From NCBI RefSeq assembly GCF_016919165.1, contig NZ_JAFFPS010000008.1:62001-126000 (forward strand): 64,000 nt of DNA. The letters run 5' to 3'. The notes under the pieces were generated by a model that saw only the letters and a program-made list of their open reading frames with translations, ran no database searches and was not told the origin of the DNA. The stretch is from Leptospira chreensis. GTDB taxonomy: Bacteria; Spirochaetota; Leptospiria; Leptospirales; Leptospiraceae. The position numbers and the translations under genes are program-made. Position 1 is the first letter of the stretch; each line of letters opens with the position of its first letter. Of this stretch, positions 37,627 through 45,243 are shown piece after piece.

Positions 37627-38076
37627 TTGGAAGTTATGGAAGCTGCATTGAGTGTTTTCTTTATCTGTTGTATGAGTGTCTTAAGCCCACTCTCTGGAGT
37701 GAGTGACGGGGAACTACGGGGATGTCCACCATCACCTAACTGCGTTTCTAGTCAGAGTATGCAGTACAATATTGTTCACAAAGTAGATCCGATTCCATAC
37801 ACAACCTCACGTCGGGTGGCTTATGAACGGATTTCCAAATACTTTCATGAATCTGAAAACATTTGGATCAGTGAAGAGAAGGATGGAGAATACATCCGTG
37901 TGATTTTTTTTACAAAAGTATTTCGATTTCCTGATCGCGTGGAGATTTATTTTCCCGAAGACAAACAGGAAGCCCAAATTCGTTCCCAATCGATTCTCGG
38001 GTTATGGGATATTTTTGCCAATCGCAGGAGAGTGAACCAGTTTCGAGAGTTACTCGCCAAAGAAGAGTTAGAGTAA
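37627..38076 (+). CDS. DUF1499 family exported protein
   Basis: A 149-residue protein. An N-terminal hydrophobic segment (ALSVFFICCMSVLSPLSG) is a signal or anchor, then the DUF1499 motif GCPPSPNCVSSQS and a conserved WISEEKDGEYIRVIFFTKVFRFPDRVEIYF split by strand breaks. The function of DUF1499 is not known. Its end overlaps the convergent flavoprotein gene by nine bases. Divergent from the hydrolase. Confidence 0.85.
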   Translation: MEVMEAALSVFFICCMSVLSPLSGVSDGELRGCPPSPNCVSSQSMQYNIVHKVDPIPYTTSRRVAYERISKYFHESENIWISEEKDGEYIRVIFFTKVFRFPDRVEIYFPEDKQEAQIRSQSILGLWDIFANRRRVNQFRELLAKEELE

Positions 38077-39165
38077 ATTGTTGTGTGATAGAAAATATAT
38101 CCCACCCACAATCCTTTCGATCTTTGCACCAAAGAACCAATCTCCAAGGATTGTAATTCCTGTTTGTTTACAAAGGTCTTTCCATTCTTCAAAAGTGACG
38201 GAGTCAAGTTGGAGGGGACCTTCTCGACCCAGAAGAGGCATCTGGGCTTGGGCATACTTCCACCGATGGTTCCAAATCAAGTTAGGTTCCGGAGCACCAA
38301 ATTTTTCTTTTAATCCTTGGATGAGATATTCTTGAATCTCTGGATTCGGTTTTTTTTCCGAATCCATCCAATTCCCAAAATGAGATTCCGAAAAAATAGC
38401 ACCAAATTGGACAAGGAGTGCGGAACCTTCCCGAAATTCGTTGGGATATTTTAAACTCTCCCAACTTTGGTATTCCCAATCACTGCCTCTCTGTAAAGAG
38501 GTGGTGATCGGAATCGGAGAATCGGGGTTTAAGTGGAATGCTTTCCAATTTGGTTTCCATTTGTCCCAGTAGAAGTAACTAACTAAAGTTTTGCGGTAGT
38601 CGTTAAAGGGTTCTAAAAAATCGGCCCAAAGTTTTAGTTTAGAATTTGTATCCGATCTATCGATAATTTCTAAAATTTGTGGTATGGGGAGGGTAAGAAC
38701 CACAGAATGAGAACATACAGTCTCGATTTGTTTGGTTGCCGAGTTATGAAATTCCAAATTCCAAGTTTCCTCTCCTGATGCTTCTAGTTTTTTTAGAGTA
38801 TGGCCTTGGACCGGTTTTACTTTGCCAAACATTCCCAAAACCAAATCCGACATACCGTTCACCGGATAGAAATGCAAGGGATCATAAATCGGTTTCGTTT
38901 GTATATCGACGGATTCGGACTTCCAAATTTCGGATAGGGAATACTTTGTTTCCTGACCGAGCCAATGTACATCCATAAGGTCACGGAACATGGTGGCTCC
39001 AAAGTCATAAGAAAGGGAATCGGATCCGAACTTACCAGATACCCTTCCTCCATAGGACCTTCCTTTGTCGTAAATGACAACACTCGGATCCAACATGGCG
39101 ATGGCGGCACCCGAAATTCCAGAACCAACCACAACGGGAACTTGATAACAAAAAATGGGTTTCAC
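38068..39165 (-). CDS. Renalase-like FAD-dependent amine oxidase family protein
   Basis: A 365-residue flavoprotein. The FAD motif VVVGSGISGAAIAM is near the N-terminus, then IYDKGRSYGGRVSG and SYDFGATMFRD, the pattern of the renalase/NAD(P)/FAD oxidoreductase group, and FGAKIERIVGGIYF near the C-terminus. Bacterial renalases repair isomeric NAD(P)H forms, but the substrate here cannot be told from sequence. Confidence 0.82.
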   Translation of the reverse strand: MKPIFCYQVPVVVGSGISGAAIAMLDPSVVIYDKGRSYGGRVSGKFGSDSLSYDFGATMFRDLMDVHWLGQETKYSLSEIWKSESVDIQTKPIYDPLHFYPVNGMSDLVLGMFGKVKPVQGHTLKKLEASGEETWNLEFHNSATKQIETVCSHSVVLTLPIPQILEIIDRSDTNSKLKLWADFLEPFNDYRKTLVSYFYWDKWKPNWKAFHLNPDSPIPITTSLQRGSDWEYQSWESLKYPNEFREGSALLVQFGAIFSESHFGNWMDSEKKPNPEIQEYLIQGLKEKFGAPEPNLIWNHRWKYAQAQMPLLGREGPLQLDSVTFEEWKDLCKQTGITILGDWFFGAKIERIVGGIYFLSHNNLL

Positions 39166-39195
39166 GGCATTAGCGTAAGACGAATGAAATAAGAA

Positions 39196-39417
39196 TTATA
39201 ATTGTTTGATCAGGGCTTTCAAATCATTAATGAGAGAAAAGGGAACAGGTTTGATTTCTTCTGCCAATTGGATGGTTTCTTGGATGGTGCGAGTGAGAAC
39301 TTGTTTTTCCGCAGCATAAGCAGCCTGCGGTAGTTTGGACTTGTTTTTCTTAAAAATGGTAACTTTGTTATCAATGATCTCAATCATTTGGTTCAAATAC
39401 TGAATCTTTTGGTCCAT
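39196..39417 (-). CDS. Small hypothetical protein
   Basis: Not recognised. From the ATG at 39417, 73 residues, mostly helical and charged, with an amphipathic MDQKIQYLNQMIEIIDNK start and a VLTRTIQETIQLAEEI heptad-like middle, so a small coiled-coil protein. It is divergent from the methyltransferase gene with 29 bases between starts. It could be spurious, but no other gene fills the space. Confidence 0.45.
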   Translation of the reverse strand: MDQKIQYLNQMIEIIDNKVTIFKKNKSKLPQAAYAAEKQVLTRTIQETIQLAEEIKPVPFSLINDLKALIKQL

Positions 39418-39446
39418 AGGCCAATAGATGTAACACAAGGGAAAAA

Positions 39447-40070
39447 ATGAGAAACCAATTTTTGGATCAGGGAAAGAAAATCAACGTAGGGGAACTGATG
39501 ACAGATTCCTTATGGGATTCGTTTTTGCCAAAAAATTTCCAAACTCTTTCTCCTTTTCAGTGGACTCCGATTTCAGTAGTCGAACGGACATGGAAGTATC
39601 TGCAAACAGATATGCCTGAGTCCATCGTGGACTTGGGTTCGGGAGTGGGAAAGTTTTGTATTTATCTTTCTTTACTTTCGAAATCTACCATCAGTATTAC
39701 TGGTGTGGAAGATCGCAAAGACTTAGTTCTTGTTTCCGAATCCTTAAAAGAACGTTGGAATACCCCGAAGGTGGAGTTCCAAAACATAAATTTTTTAAAA
39801 CAATTTCCTTATGGTCATTCTCATTATTACTGTTTCAATCCCCTGTATGAGACGATGAAGGGAATTCATTCCATAGATACCCAAAAAGAAAAATCAGCGA
39901 ATCAATTCCTAAAAGATTTACAAACCTTAAAACAAAACCTTTTGTTATTAAAACCAAAAACGAAACTCATCACCTTTCATGGATTTGGTGGAAATTATCT
40001 GCCGGGATTTCGAGTCATTATAAAAGAAGAAATATCGGGTGGTGAGTATCTTGTTTGGGAAAGGGAATAA
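39447..40070 (+). CDS. SAM-dependent methyltransferase (class I)
   Basis: A 207-residue protein with the SAM motif IVDLGSGVGKFCIYLSLL, an acidic ribose-binding strand ITGVEDRKDLV, and a motif IV-like HYYCFNPLYET. The NPLY form resembles amino-group methyltransferases (NPPY), so an N-methyltransferase of protein or nucleic acid is possible. The substrate is unknown. Translation from ATG 39447. Confidence 0.82.
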   Translation: MRNQFLDQGKKINVGELMTDSLWDSFLPKNFQTLSPFQWTPISVVERTWKYLQTDMPESIVDLGSGVGKFCIYLSLLSKSTISITGVEDRKDLVLVSESLKERWNTPKVEFQNINFLKQFPYGHSHYYCFNPLYETMKGIHSIDTQKEKSANQFLKDLQTLKQNLLLLKPKTKLITFHGFGGNYLPGFRVIIKEEISGGEYLVWERE

Positions 40071-40115
40071 ACGCAAATCCCAAACAATGTAGAGAGGTTT
40101 AAATTCGAGAGAGAA

Positions 40116-41552
40116 TCATTTGCTCTTTTTTAGATGTGGTTTAGCAATCAGTAAGTAAAGGAGTCCTGAGGAGATCACAACAAGGGTTGTAAATATCATT
40201 CCATAATTGATGTACCAAGGTTCTTCCGGAGTTCTTGGCCAAACCATATTGGCAACCGCTGTCACTCCATAAAATAGAGCCAGACCATTGATGTACACTC
40301 CTAGTTTTCCCAAGGTAAAGGACCCTTTGGGTTTCCAACCTTTCGATCGTGCATACAAAGCAGCGATGACAACCATTTGGAAGGCTACATAGATTCCGGC
40401 AGAAGCAAAACTAATGATGGTTGTTACCGCATCTTGTAACCAATGGCCCATACTCGCAATGATGATGGGAATGAGTCCCGTAATAATGAGTGCATTTACC
40501 GGAACCTTTCCCGATTTAGAAAGGTGGTTTAGGTGTTTACTTCCAAAAATCATTCCATCCCGTGCGAAGGAAAACAGAAGGCGACTGGCAGCCGCTTGTA
40601 AACTTAATAGGCAAGAGAGAAAGGAAACCATCACAACAACGATGACCATTCGGTAGCCCGTAACCCCCATAGCCGAAACCAGAGTTGTGGTCACAGGATC
40701 ATTGTCTTCCCCTGAGATGGCTTTGTCTATATTGGGAAGGGCCAAGAGTAGCGCCAAACAAACGAAGGTGGCAGCACCCCCTCCAATATAAATCGTCATC
40801 CGCATGGATTTAGGGATTGCTACACTGGCGTTAGGTGTTTCTTCTGCCACATCTCCGCAAGCCTCAAATCCATAATAACAAAACATAGCTGCCACGGAAG
40901 AGGCAAGGAAAGCCGGGAAGTAGTCCACTCCTTCGCCGAGGGAAAATGTATTCCAAAGGATAGAAATGGAATTTACCTTAGCAAAGAGTAAAAGGTATCC
41001 ACCCACAACAATGGCACCAATGAGTTCGCATAAAAATCCAAAAAATGCTACCTTGGCAAGAAGCCTTGTTCCACTTAAATTGAGAAGGGTGGAGATAAAA
41101 ATCATGATGATGGCAATCCAGATAAAACCGGAATTTCCAAATTCGATTCCCAAAAGTTGGCTTAAGAAAGGGGCACCACCGACGGCAACAGCAGCGACTG
41201 TTGTAAACAGGGCCCAGGCATAAACCCAAGCGGACATCCAAGCCCAACGTTCTCCCACCAAACGGAGAGACCAAGGATAGATCCCGCCAGAGATGGGGTA
41301 TTGGGATACAATTTCACCAAAGACCAGACAGACGAGGAATTGGCCAAAACCTACAAGGAGATAGTTCCAGATCATCGGCGGCCCACCGGCTTGGATGGCT
41401 AGGGCAAATACGGAATACACTCCGACAACGGGGGAGAGGTAAGTAAAACCGAAGGAAAAGTTTTCCCAAAAACTCATACTACGTTCAAATTCGGATTTGA
41501 GTCCGAGTGCTTCTAATTGTGCAGAATCCTTGTCATGAGCATTTTGATTCAT
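40116..41552 (-). CDS. Amino acid/choline transporter-type APC permease
   Basis: A 478-residue membrane protein with about 12 spans. The N-terminal FSFGFTYLSPVVGVYSVFALAI (split by a helix break) and QYPISGGIYPWSLRL segments match the APC superfamily, ACT (amino acid/choline) branch, where S-x-x-P-x-S-G-G is conserved. It would import amino acids, polyamines or choline with protons; sequence does not define which. It is divergent from the small lipoprotein. Confidence 0.9.
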   Translation of the reverse strand: MNQNAHDKDSAQLEALGLKSEFERSMSFWENFSFGFTYLSPVVGVYSVFALAIQAGGPPMIWNYLLVGFGQFLVCLVFGEIVSQYPISGGIYPWSLRLVGERWAWMSAWVYAWALFTTVAAVAVGGAPFLSQLLGIEFGNSGFIWIAIIMIFISTLLNLSGTRLLAKVAFFGFLCELIGAIVVGGYLLLFAKVNSISILWNTFSLGEGVDYFPAFLASSVAAMFCYYGFEACGDVAEETPNASVAIPKSMRMTIYIGGGAATFVCLALLLALPNIDKAISGEDNDPVTTTLVSAMGVTGYRMVIVVVMVSFLSCLLSLQAAASRLLFSFARDGMIFGSKHLNHLSKSGKVPVNALIITGLIPIIIASMGHWLQDAVTTIISFASAGIYVAFQMVVIAALYARSKGWKPKGSFTLGKLGVYINGLALFYGVTAVANMVWPRTPEEPWYINYGMIFTTLVVISSGLLYLLIAKPHLKKSK

Positions 41553-41685
41553 GAAACATCCTTATACTTTCCTTGGAGTTTTGGATTGGTTTTAGAAGGA
41601 GCCTTGTTTTCTACAAACGATTTTGTTTTTCCATTGACGCAAAGACTTCGGAAATCTAAATTTTTTCCAGTTACGGATACTAGAT

Positions 41686-41940
41686 ATGAAACAAACAATA
41701 TTTTTAGCAATGATGCTATCACTGGCACTCAGCTGTGCCAGTTCGGAATCAAAAGATGCGGGTTCGAATGAACCAGGTCTTGTGAATAAACTAATCGAAA
41801 AAGCCAATTCGGAAGAAGGGCAAAAAGCCATCCAAATGGGAAAGGAAAAACTCCAAGACCCGGCCACTCAAGAAAAACTCAAAGGTCTACTCTCTAAAGA
41901 GAAAAAGAAAAAAGAAGTTCCTGGCGTTCCCGCACAGTAA
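41686..41940 (+). CDS. Small hypothetical lipoprotein
   Basis: Not recognised. The 84-residue product has signal peptide MKQTIFLAMMLSLALSC with a clear lipobox LALSC (Cys17), then a helical, Lys-rich mature part with EKANSEEGQKAIQ and KLQDPATQEKLKGLL. Small lipoproteins of this size are common in spirochaetes. Confidence 0.7.
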   Translation: MKQTIFLAMMLSLALSCASSESKDAGSNEPGLVNKLIEKANSEEGQKAIQMGKEKLQDPATQEKLKGLLSKEKKKKEVPGVPAQ

Positions 41941-42013
41941 GTTTTTTTAACCCTTTCTATCCGCCCTATCTGAGTCTCTCAAGGCAAGATGGGGTTTGGA
42001 TTTTCTTTCTAAT

Positions 42014-43111
42014 TTAAAACCTTCCCAAGTCTTCATTCCCACCCGATTGTTTCGCAATTTCTTTTAAGATCCAATTTCGCACCAATCCCATATCACTGAG
42101 CTCGCAAAAGAAATGTAGCGAATAGGTTTTTGCGGAATGGTCATTCACAAGGTAAAGTGTATTGTTTTTCAAAAGGATCTCTTCATAGTCTTGGAAAGGA
42201 TAGGCTTTTCCATTAAAAAATAGAGTATCTTTAGAAATTTGAATTTCTTTTCGTTTCCTTCTGTTCCACCAAACATAAATTAGAGGAGAAAAACCAATTC
42301 CTAAAGACAGGATGAAAAAGACAATCTGTTCGGTGTTCGGCGGAATTGATTCCCAGGAATCAAGAGATAAGTCTACAAGAGATCCAAAAACAAAATGAAT
42401 GATCAGTGTAAGGGCTAAACTCACCGTGATGGCGATGATTGTATAGATCTTAGGACTGTAGTTGGATTTGAGTAGGGAAGTCCCACCCGTGCTCTCCATT
42501 AAAAGTTGGGACTTAGGACTAAAGGTTATCTCTGAGTCTAAAATCTCTTTAGGAACTTTTCGTTTGTGGATGGGAAGGTCGAGGTCTGTATAGGGAACTA
42601 GTTCTCCCGATTCCTGCTTGATGGATGTTTTTAATTGTTTGGCAATACTCTCCCCAAAGAGTCGCACTTCCGGATAGTTTGTAGATTCAGCGATGGCAAA
42701 GCTCTCTCCTTCTAATTGACCCATTACAGTATACACAGTTACAGTTCTTGATCCATTTTTTGATTTCACAGTGTAGCTGTATTCCGAGAAAGAAAGGAAC
42801 TGGATACGATCAAACGGAATTGTTTTTACCGTTTTGTTTTTTTCCACCAAACGAATGGTTCGTGCATTCGAATCGATATCACTCCCTTTGGGTTTTTGTA
42901 AAACTTTGAGAAGGATATGAGGCATGATGCAGAAAGCAAAAATGATTCCTCCCACGATCACCACCAGAATGGGATCTAAAGTCAATAGTTCTGCTTCATA
43001 GAAGGTGGGGACAAAAATCCCAAGAACCACAAGGTCAAAAACAAACAACACCCAGTGGATGAGGGCATTGTGTTTGGACCGATGGTCCCTGTAATGTTTT
43101 ACTAGTTCCAC
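42014..43111 (-). CDS. Hypothetical integral membrane protein
   Basis: Not recognised. The 365-residue product has two N-terminal spans (LIHWVLFVFDLVVLGIFV and ILVVIVGGIIFAFCIM) and two central spans (IYTIIAITVSLALTLII and IVFFILSLGIGFSPLIYV). Soluble parts between and after have PH-like beta patterns (IPFDRIQFLSFSEYSYTV; YPFQDYEEILLKNNTLYLV). It starts with GTG six bases after the stop of the REC-EAL gene, so the two are cotranscribed and may act together. Confidence 0.7.
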   Translation of the reverse strand: MELVKHYRDHRSKHNALIHWVLFVFDLVVLGIFVPTFYEAELLTLDPILVVIVGGIIFAFCIMPHILLKVLQKPKGSDIDSNARTIRLVEKNKTVKTIPFDRIQFLSFSEYSYTVKSKNGSRTVTVYTVMGQLEGESFAIAESTNYPEVRLFGESIAKQLKTSIKQESGELVPYTDLDLPIHKRKVPKEILDSEITFSPKSQLLMESTGGTSLLKSNYSPKIYTIIAITVSLALTLIIHFVFGSLVDLSLDSWESIPPNTEQIVFFILSLGIGFSPLIYVWWNRRKRKEIQISKDTLFFNGKAYPFQDYEEILLKNNTLYLVNDHSAKTYSLHFFCELSDMGLVRNWILKEIAKQSGGNEDLGRF

Positions 43112-43117
43112 GGCGAC

Positions 43118-44809
43118 TTATAGCTGTAAACTGCTCGCTTCCGGGAGTGAAGGCGAAGGTTTCATAAATAAATAACCTTGGGAGTATTCAATTCCTAAGG
43201 TTTCAATCATGTCTTGGATGGCGGGACGATCCACAAACTCCGCCACAACTTTGGCACCAATCCCACGTGCCAGTTCCACAATCCCTTGGACAAGAAGATA
43301 GGCAGTTCTGTTTTCCGGCAGGTTTTTGATGAACTGTCCATCAATTTTTAGATAGTCTGGATCCACTTCGAGCAAACGAGAAAGGTTGGAATATTGAACT
43401 CCAAAATCATCGATGGCAATTTGACAACCAATGGTTTTTAAATCGCGAATGGTATATAAACTGTTTTTATTTTCGGAAAAACTAATATCTTCTAAAATTT
43501 CAAAAGTCACTCGTTTGGGTTCAATTTTGTAATGTGTCAATCGGGTCTCGACCCATTTGCTAAAACTTTTGTATTCTAACTCGGACTCGGTCAGGTTGAT
43601 TGAAAAATCATAAGGTTTGTCAGAGAAAAAATTCATAGACTCATCAATCATTTGCAAACCTATCATTCGAATGCTTCCCGTCACCTTTGCTAGTTTTAAA
43701 AACACGTCGGGTGTGAGGATGGTATCTTTGTCTTTGATTCTTGCTAGACATTCAAACTTTCGTATTTGTTTTGTTTGGTTGTCTAAAATGCCTTGGAAAT
43801 ATGGCACAATTTGTTTGTTCGTGATCGCAGTTTGAATCTTTTGGCTTCGTTGGAAGTTTTGTAAGTGGTGGTCTGTAGAAAGGTCATCCGTATAGGAAAC
43901 AAAATCATTGGAACCTTGTGTTTCCGCACGGAAAAGGGCAAGTTTGGCTTTGTAGTAACAATCTTCTTGTCCAGAAGCAGAGGAATACCGGCATTCCAAA
44001 TGGAATCCTACTTCATCCAAAATCAAATCGTCGGATTTTAGAATCATCCGAAAACTGCGCATCTTTTCAACGAGACCTTGTTCTGAAAGATTGGATAGGA
44101 TGGCAATTTCATCGGAATAAATATGGTAGACCGTTTCTTCGTTTTGTAAGTGGACGGAGAGTAGTTGGAGGAGTTTTTTAAATATTTTTCTGTAAACTTC
44201 GATTCCGAAAGTTTTGATGATGCTCGGAAAACTAATAATTTTTATGAGCAGGATGGAATGTTCCGGGCGGTGACTTCCATCTCCCTTTAGTTGTTTCACT
44301 AAGGATTCAAAATTAGGGTATTTGGAGTCTCTGTGAAAGTACAAAGAGTCCGCTAGTTCTTTGTTTTTTTCCTCTAGAGATTTTTCCTGAAAGTAAGCAT
44401 CGATGGCTTGTTTGATGGTAAGTTCTAAATCATGGGCATCCCAAGGTTTGGAAAGATACCGGTACAAACAACCATGATTCAGGGCATTCCCTATGGCTTG
44501 TGCGGGTGCTTGGCCCGTTAACATAATCTTTTTGGTACGAGGGTGGGTTTCCTGCATTTCAATCAGGAATTCGTCCCCTTTTTGTCCAGGCATCACATGA
44601 TCGCAAATGACAACGGCTAAGTCTGCGGATGTACCCGCAATTTCTTTCATAATCTCTTTTGCTGTCTCTGCACTTTCTGCAGTTTCAATGGTGAAATTTG
44701 AACCAAACACTTTTTTTAATTGTTCTTTCAGGTTCCAGAGGATAAAGAATTCGTCGTCGATACAAAGGATATAAGGTTTTTCGTTCAAAGGGGTACCTAG
44801 AGAAGACAT
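43118..44809 (-). CDS. Response regulator with degenerate GGDEF and EAL domains
   Basis: The 563 residues have a receiver domain (about 12-135; ILCIDDE, phosphoacceptor in VVICDHVMPGQKG, Lys in YLSKPW), a middle region (about 170-300) of GGDEF-like form where the signature reads YSDEI, and a C-terminal EAL domain (about 320-555). EAL signatures: FECLAR, FEILED, AIDDFGVQYSN, YLKIDG, VAEFVD, YSQGYLF. The GGDEF has lost its active site, so it is sensory or structural. The EAL keeps the acidic residues and Lys, so c-di-GMP hydrolysis under phosphorylation control is plausible. Confidence 0.9.
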   Translation of the reverse strand: MSSLGTPLNEKPYILCIDDEFFILWNLKEQLKKVFGSNFTIETAESAETAKEIMKEIAGTSADLAVVICDHVMPGQKGDEFLIEMQETHPRTKKIMLTGQAPAQAIGNALNHGCLYRYLSKPWDAHDLELTIKQAIDAYFQEKSLEEKNKELADSLYFHRDSKYPNFESLVKQLKGDGSHRPEHSILLIKIISFPSIIKTFGIEVYRKIFKKLLQLLSVHLQNEETVYHIYSDEIAILSNLSEQGLVEKMRSFRMILKSDDLILDEVGFHLECRYSSASGQEDCYYKAKLALFRAETQGSNDFVSYTDDLSTDHHLQNFQRSQKIQTAITNKQIVPYFQGILDNQTKQIRKFECLARIKDKDTILTPDVFLKLAKVTGSIRMIGLQMIDESMNFFSDKPYDFSINLTESELEYKSFSKWVETRLTHYKIEPKRVTFEILEDISFSENKNSLYTIRDLKTIGCQIAIDDFGVQYSNLSRLLEVDPDYLKIDGQFIKNLPENRTAYLLVQGIVELARGIGAKVVAEFVDRPAIQDMIETLGIEYSQGYLFMKPSPSLPEASSLQL

Positions 44810-44932
44810 ACAAATAATCTCTATCTTTCAGAATATGCAAGAAATATTTGATGTTGACAATTTCTTTCCATTGTGTCTAATCGACCCGTTCCAAGGACAT
44901 TGGAACCTGCAGTTGGTTTTACGAGGACAGTA

Positions 44933-45202
44933 ATGGTTTCTAACAAAATTTATGTAGGGAATTTAAAATTTTCCCTTAAGGAAGAAAATATACGCCAGAT
45001 TTTCTCCGTTTACGGAGTGATTCAAGATCTGAAAATGATTCATGACCGGGAAACTGGTAATTTTAGAGGGTTTGCATTTATAACTTACGCCAATCCGGAA
45101 GAGGCAGAAGAGGCTGTCACCCAAATGAATGGCCAGCCTGTCGACGGGAGAAATCTAAAGGTGACCTTTGCCGAGGATAAAAGAAAAGAGAAACAGAACT
45201 AA
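44933..45202 (+). CDS. RRM-type RNA-binding protein
   Basis: A single RNA recognition motif of 89 residues. RNP2 is IYVGNL and RNP1 is RGFAFITY, both with the aromatic residues that stack on RNA. The protein ends in a basic tail (KRKEKQN). Similar single-RRM proteins occur in cyanobacteria and spirochaetes, often under cold induction. ATG at 44933 with GAGGAC upstream; an earlier in-frame start would add an unlikely N-terminal extension. Confidence 0.9.
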   Translation: MVSNKIYVGNLKFSLKEENIRQIFSVYGVIQDLKMIHDRETGNFRGFAFITYANPEEAEEAVTQMNGQPVDGRNLKVTFAEDKRKEKQN

Positions 45203-45243
45203 AATTCACTTTTCCGATAGGGCCTATCCCTTAAAGAAGGAGG

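Noticed and set aside
41517..41771. An 84-residue plus-strand frame before and over the small lipoprotein.
   Set aside because: It overlaps the lipoprotein, which has a clean signal peptide, in another frame; no motif.
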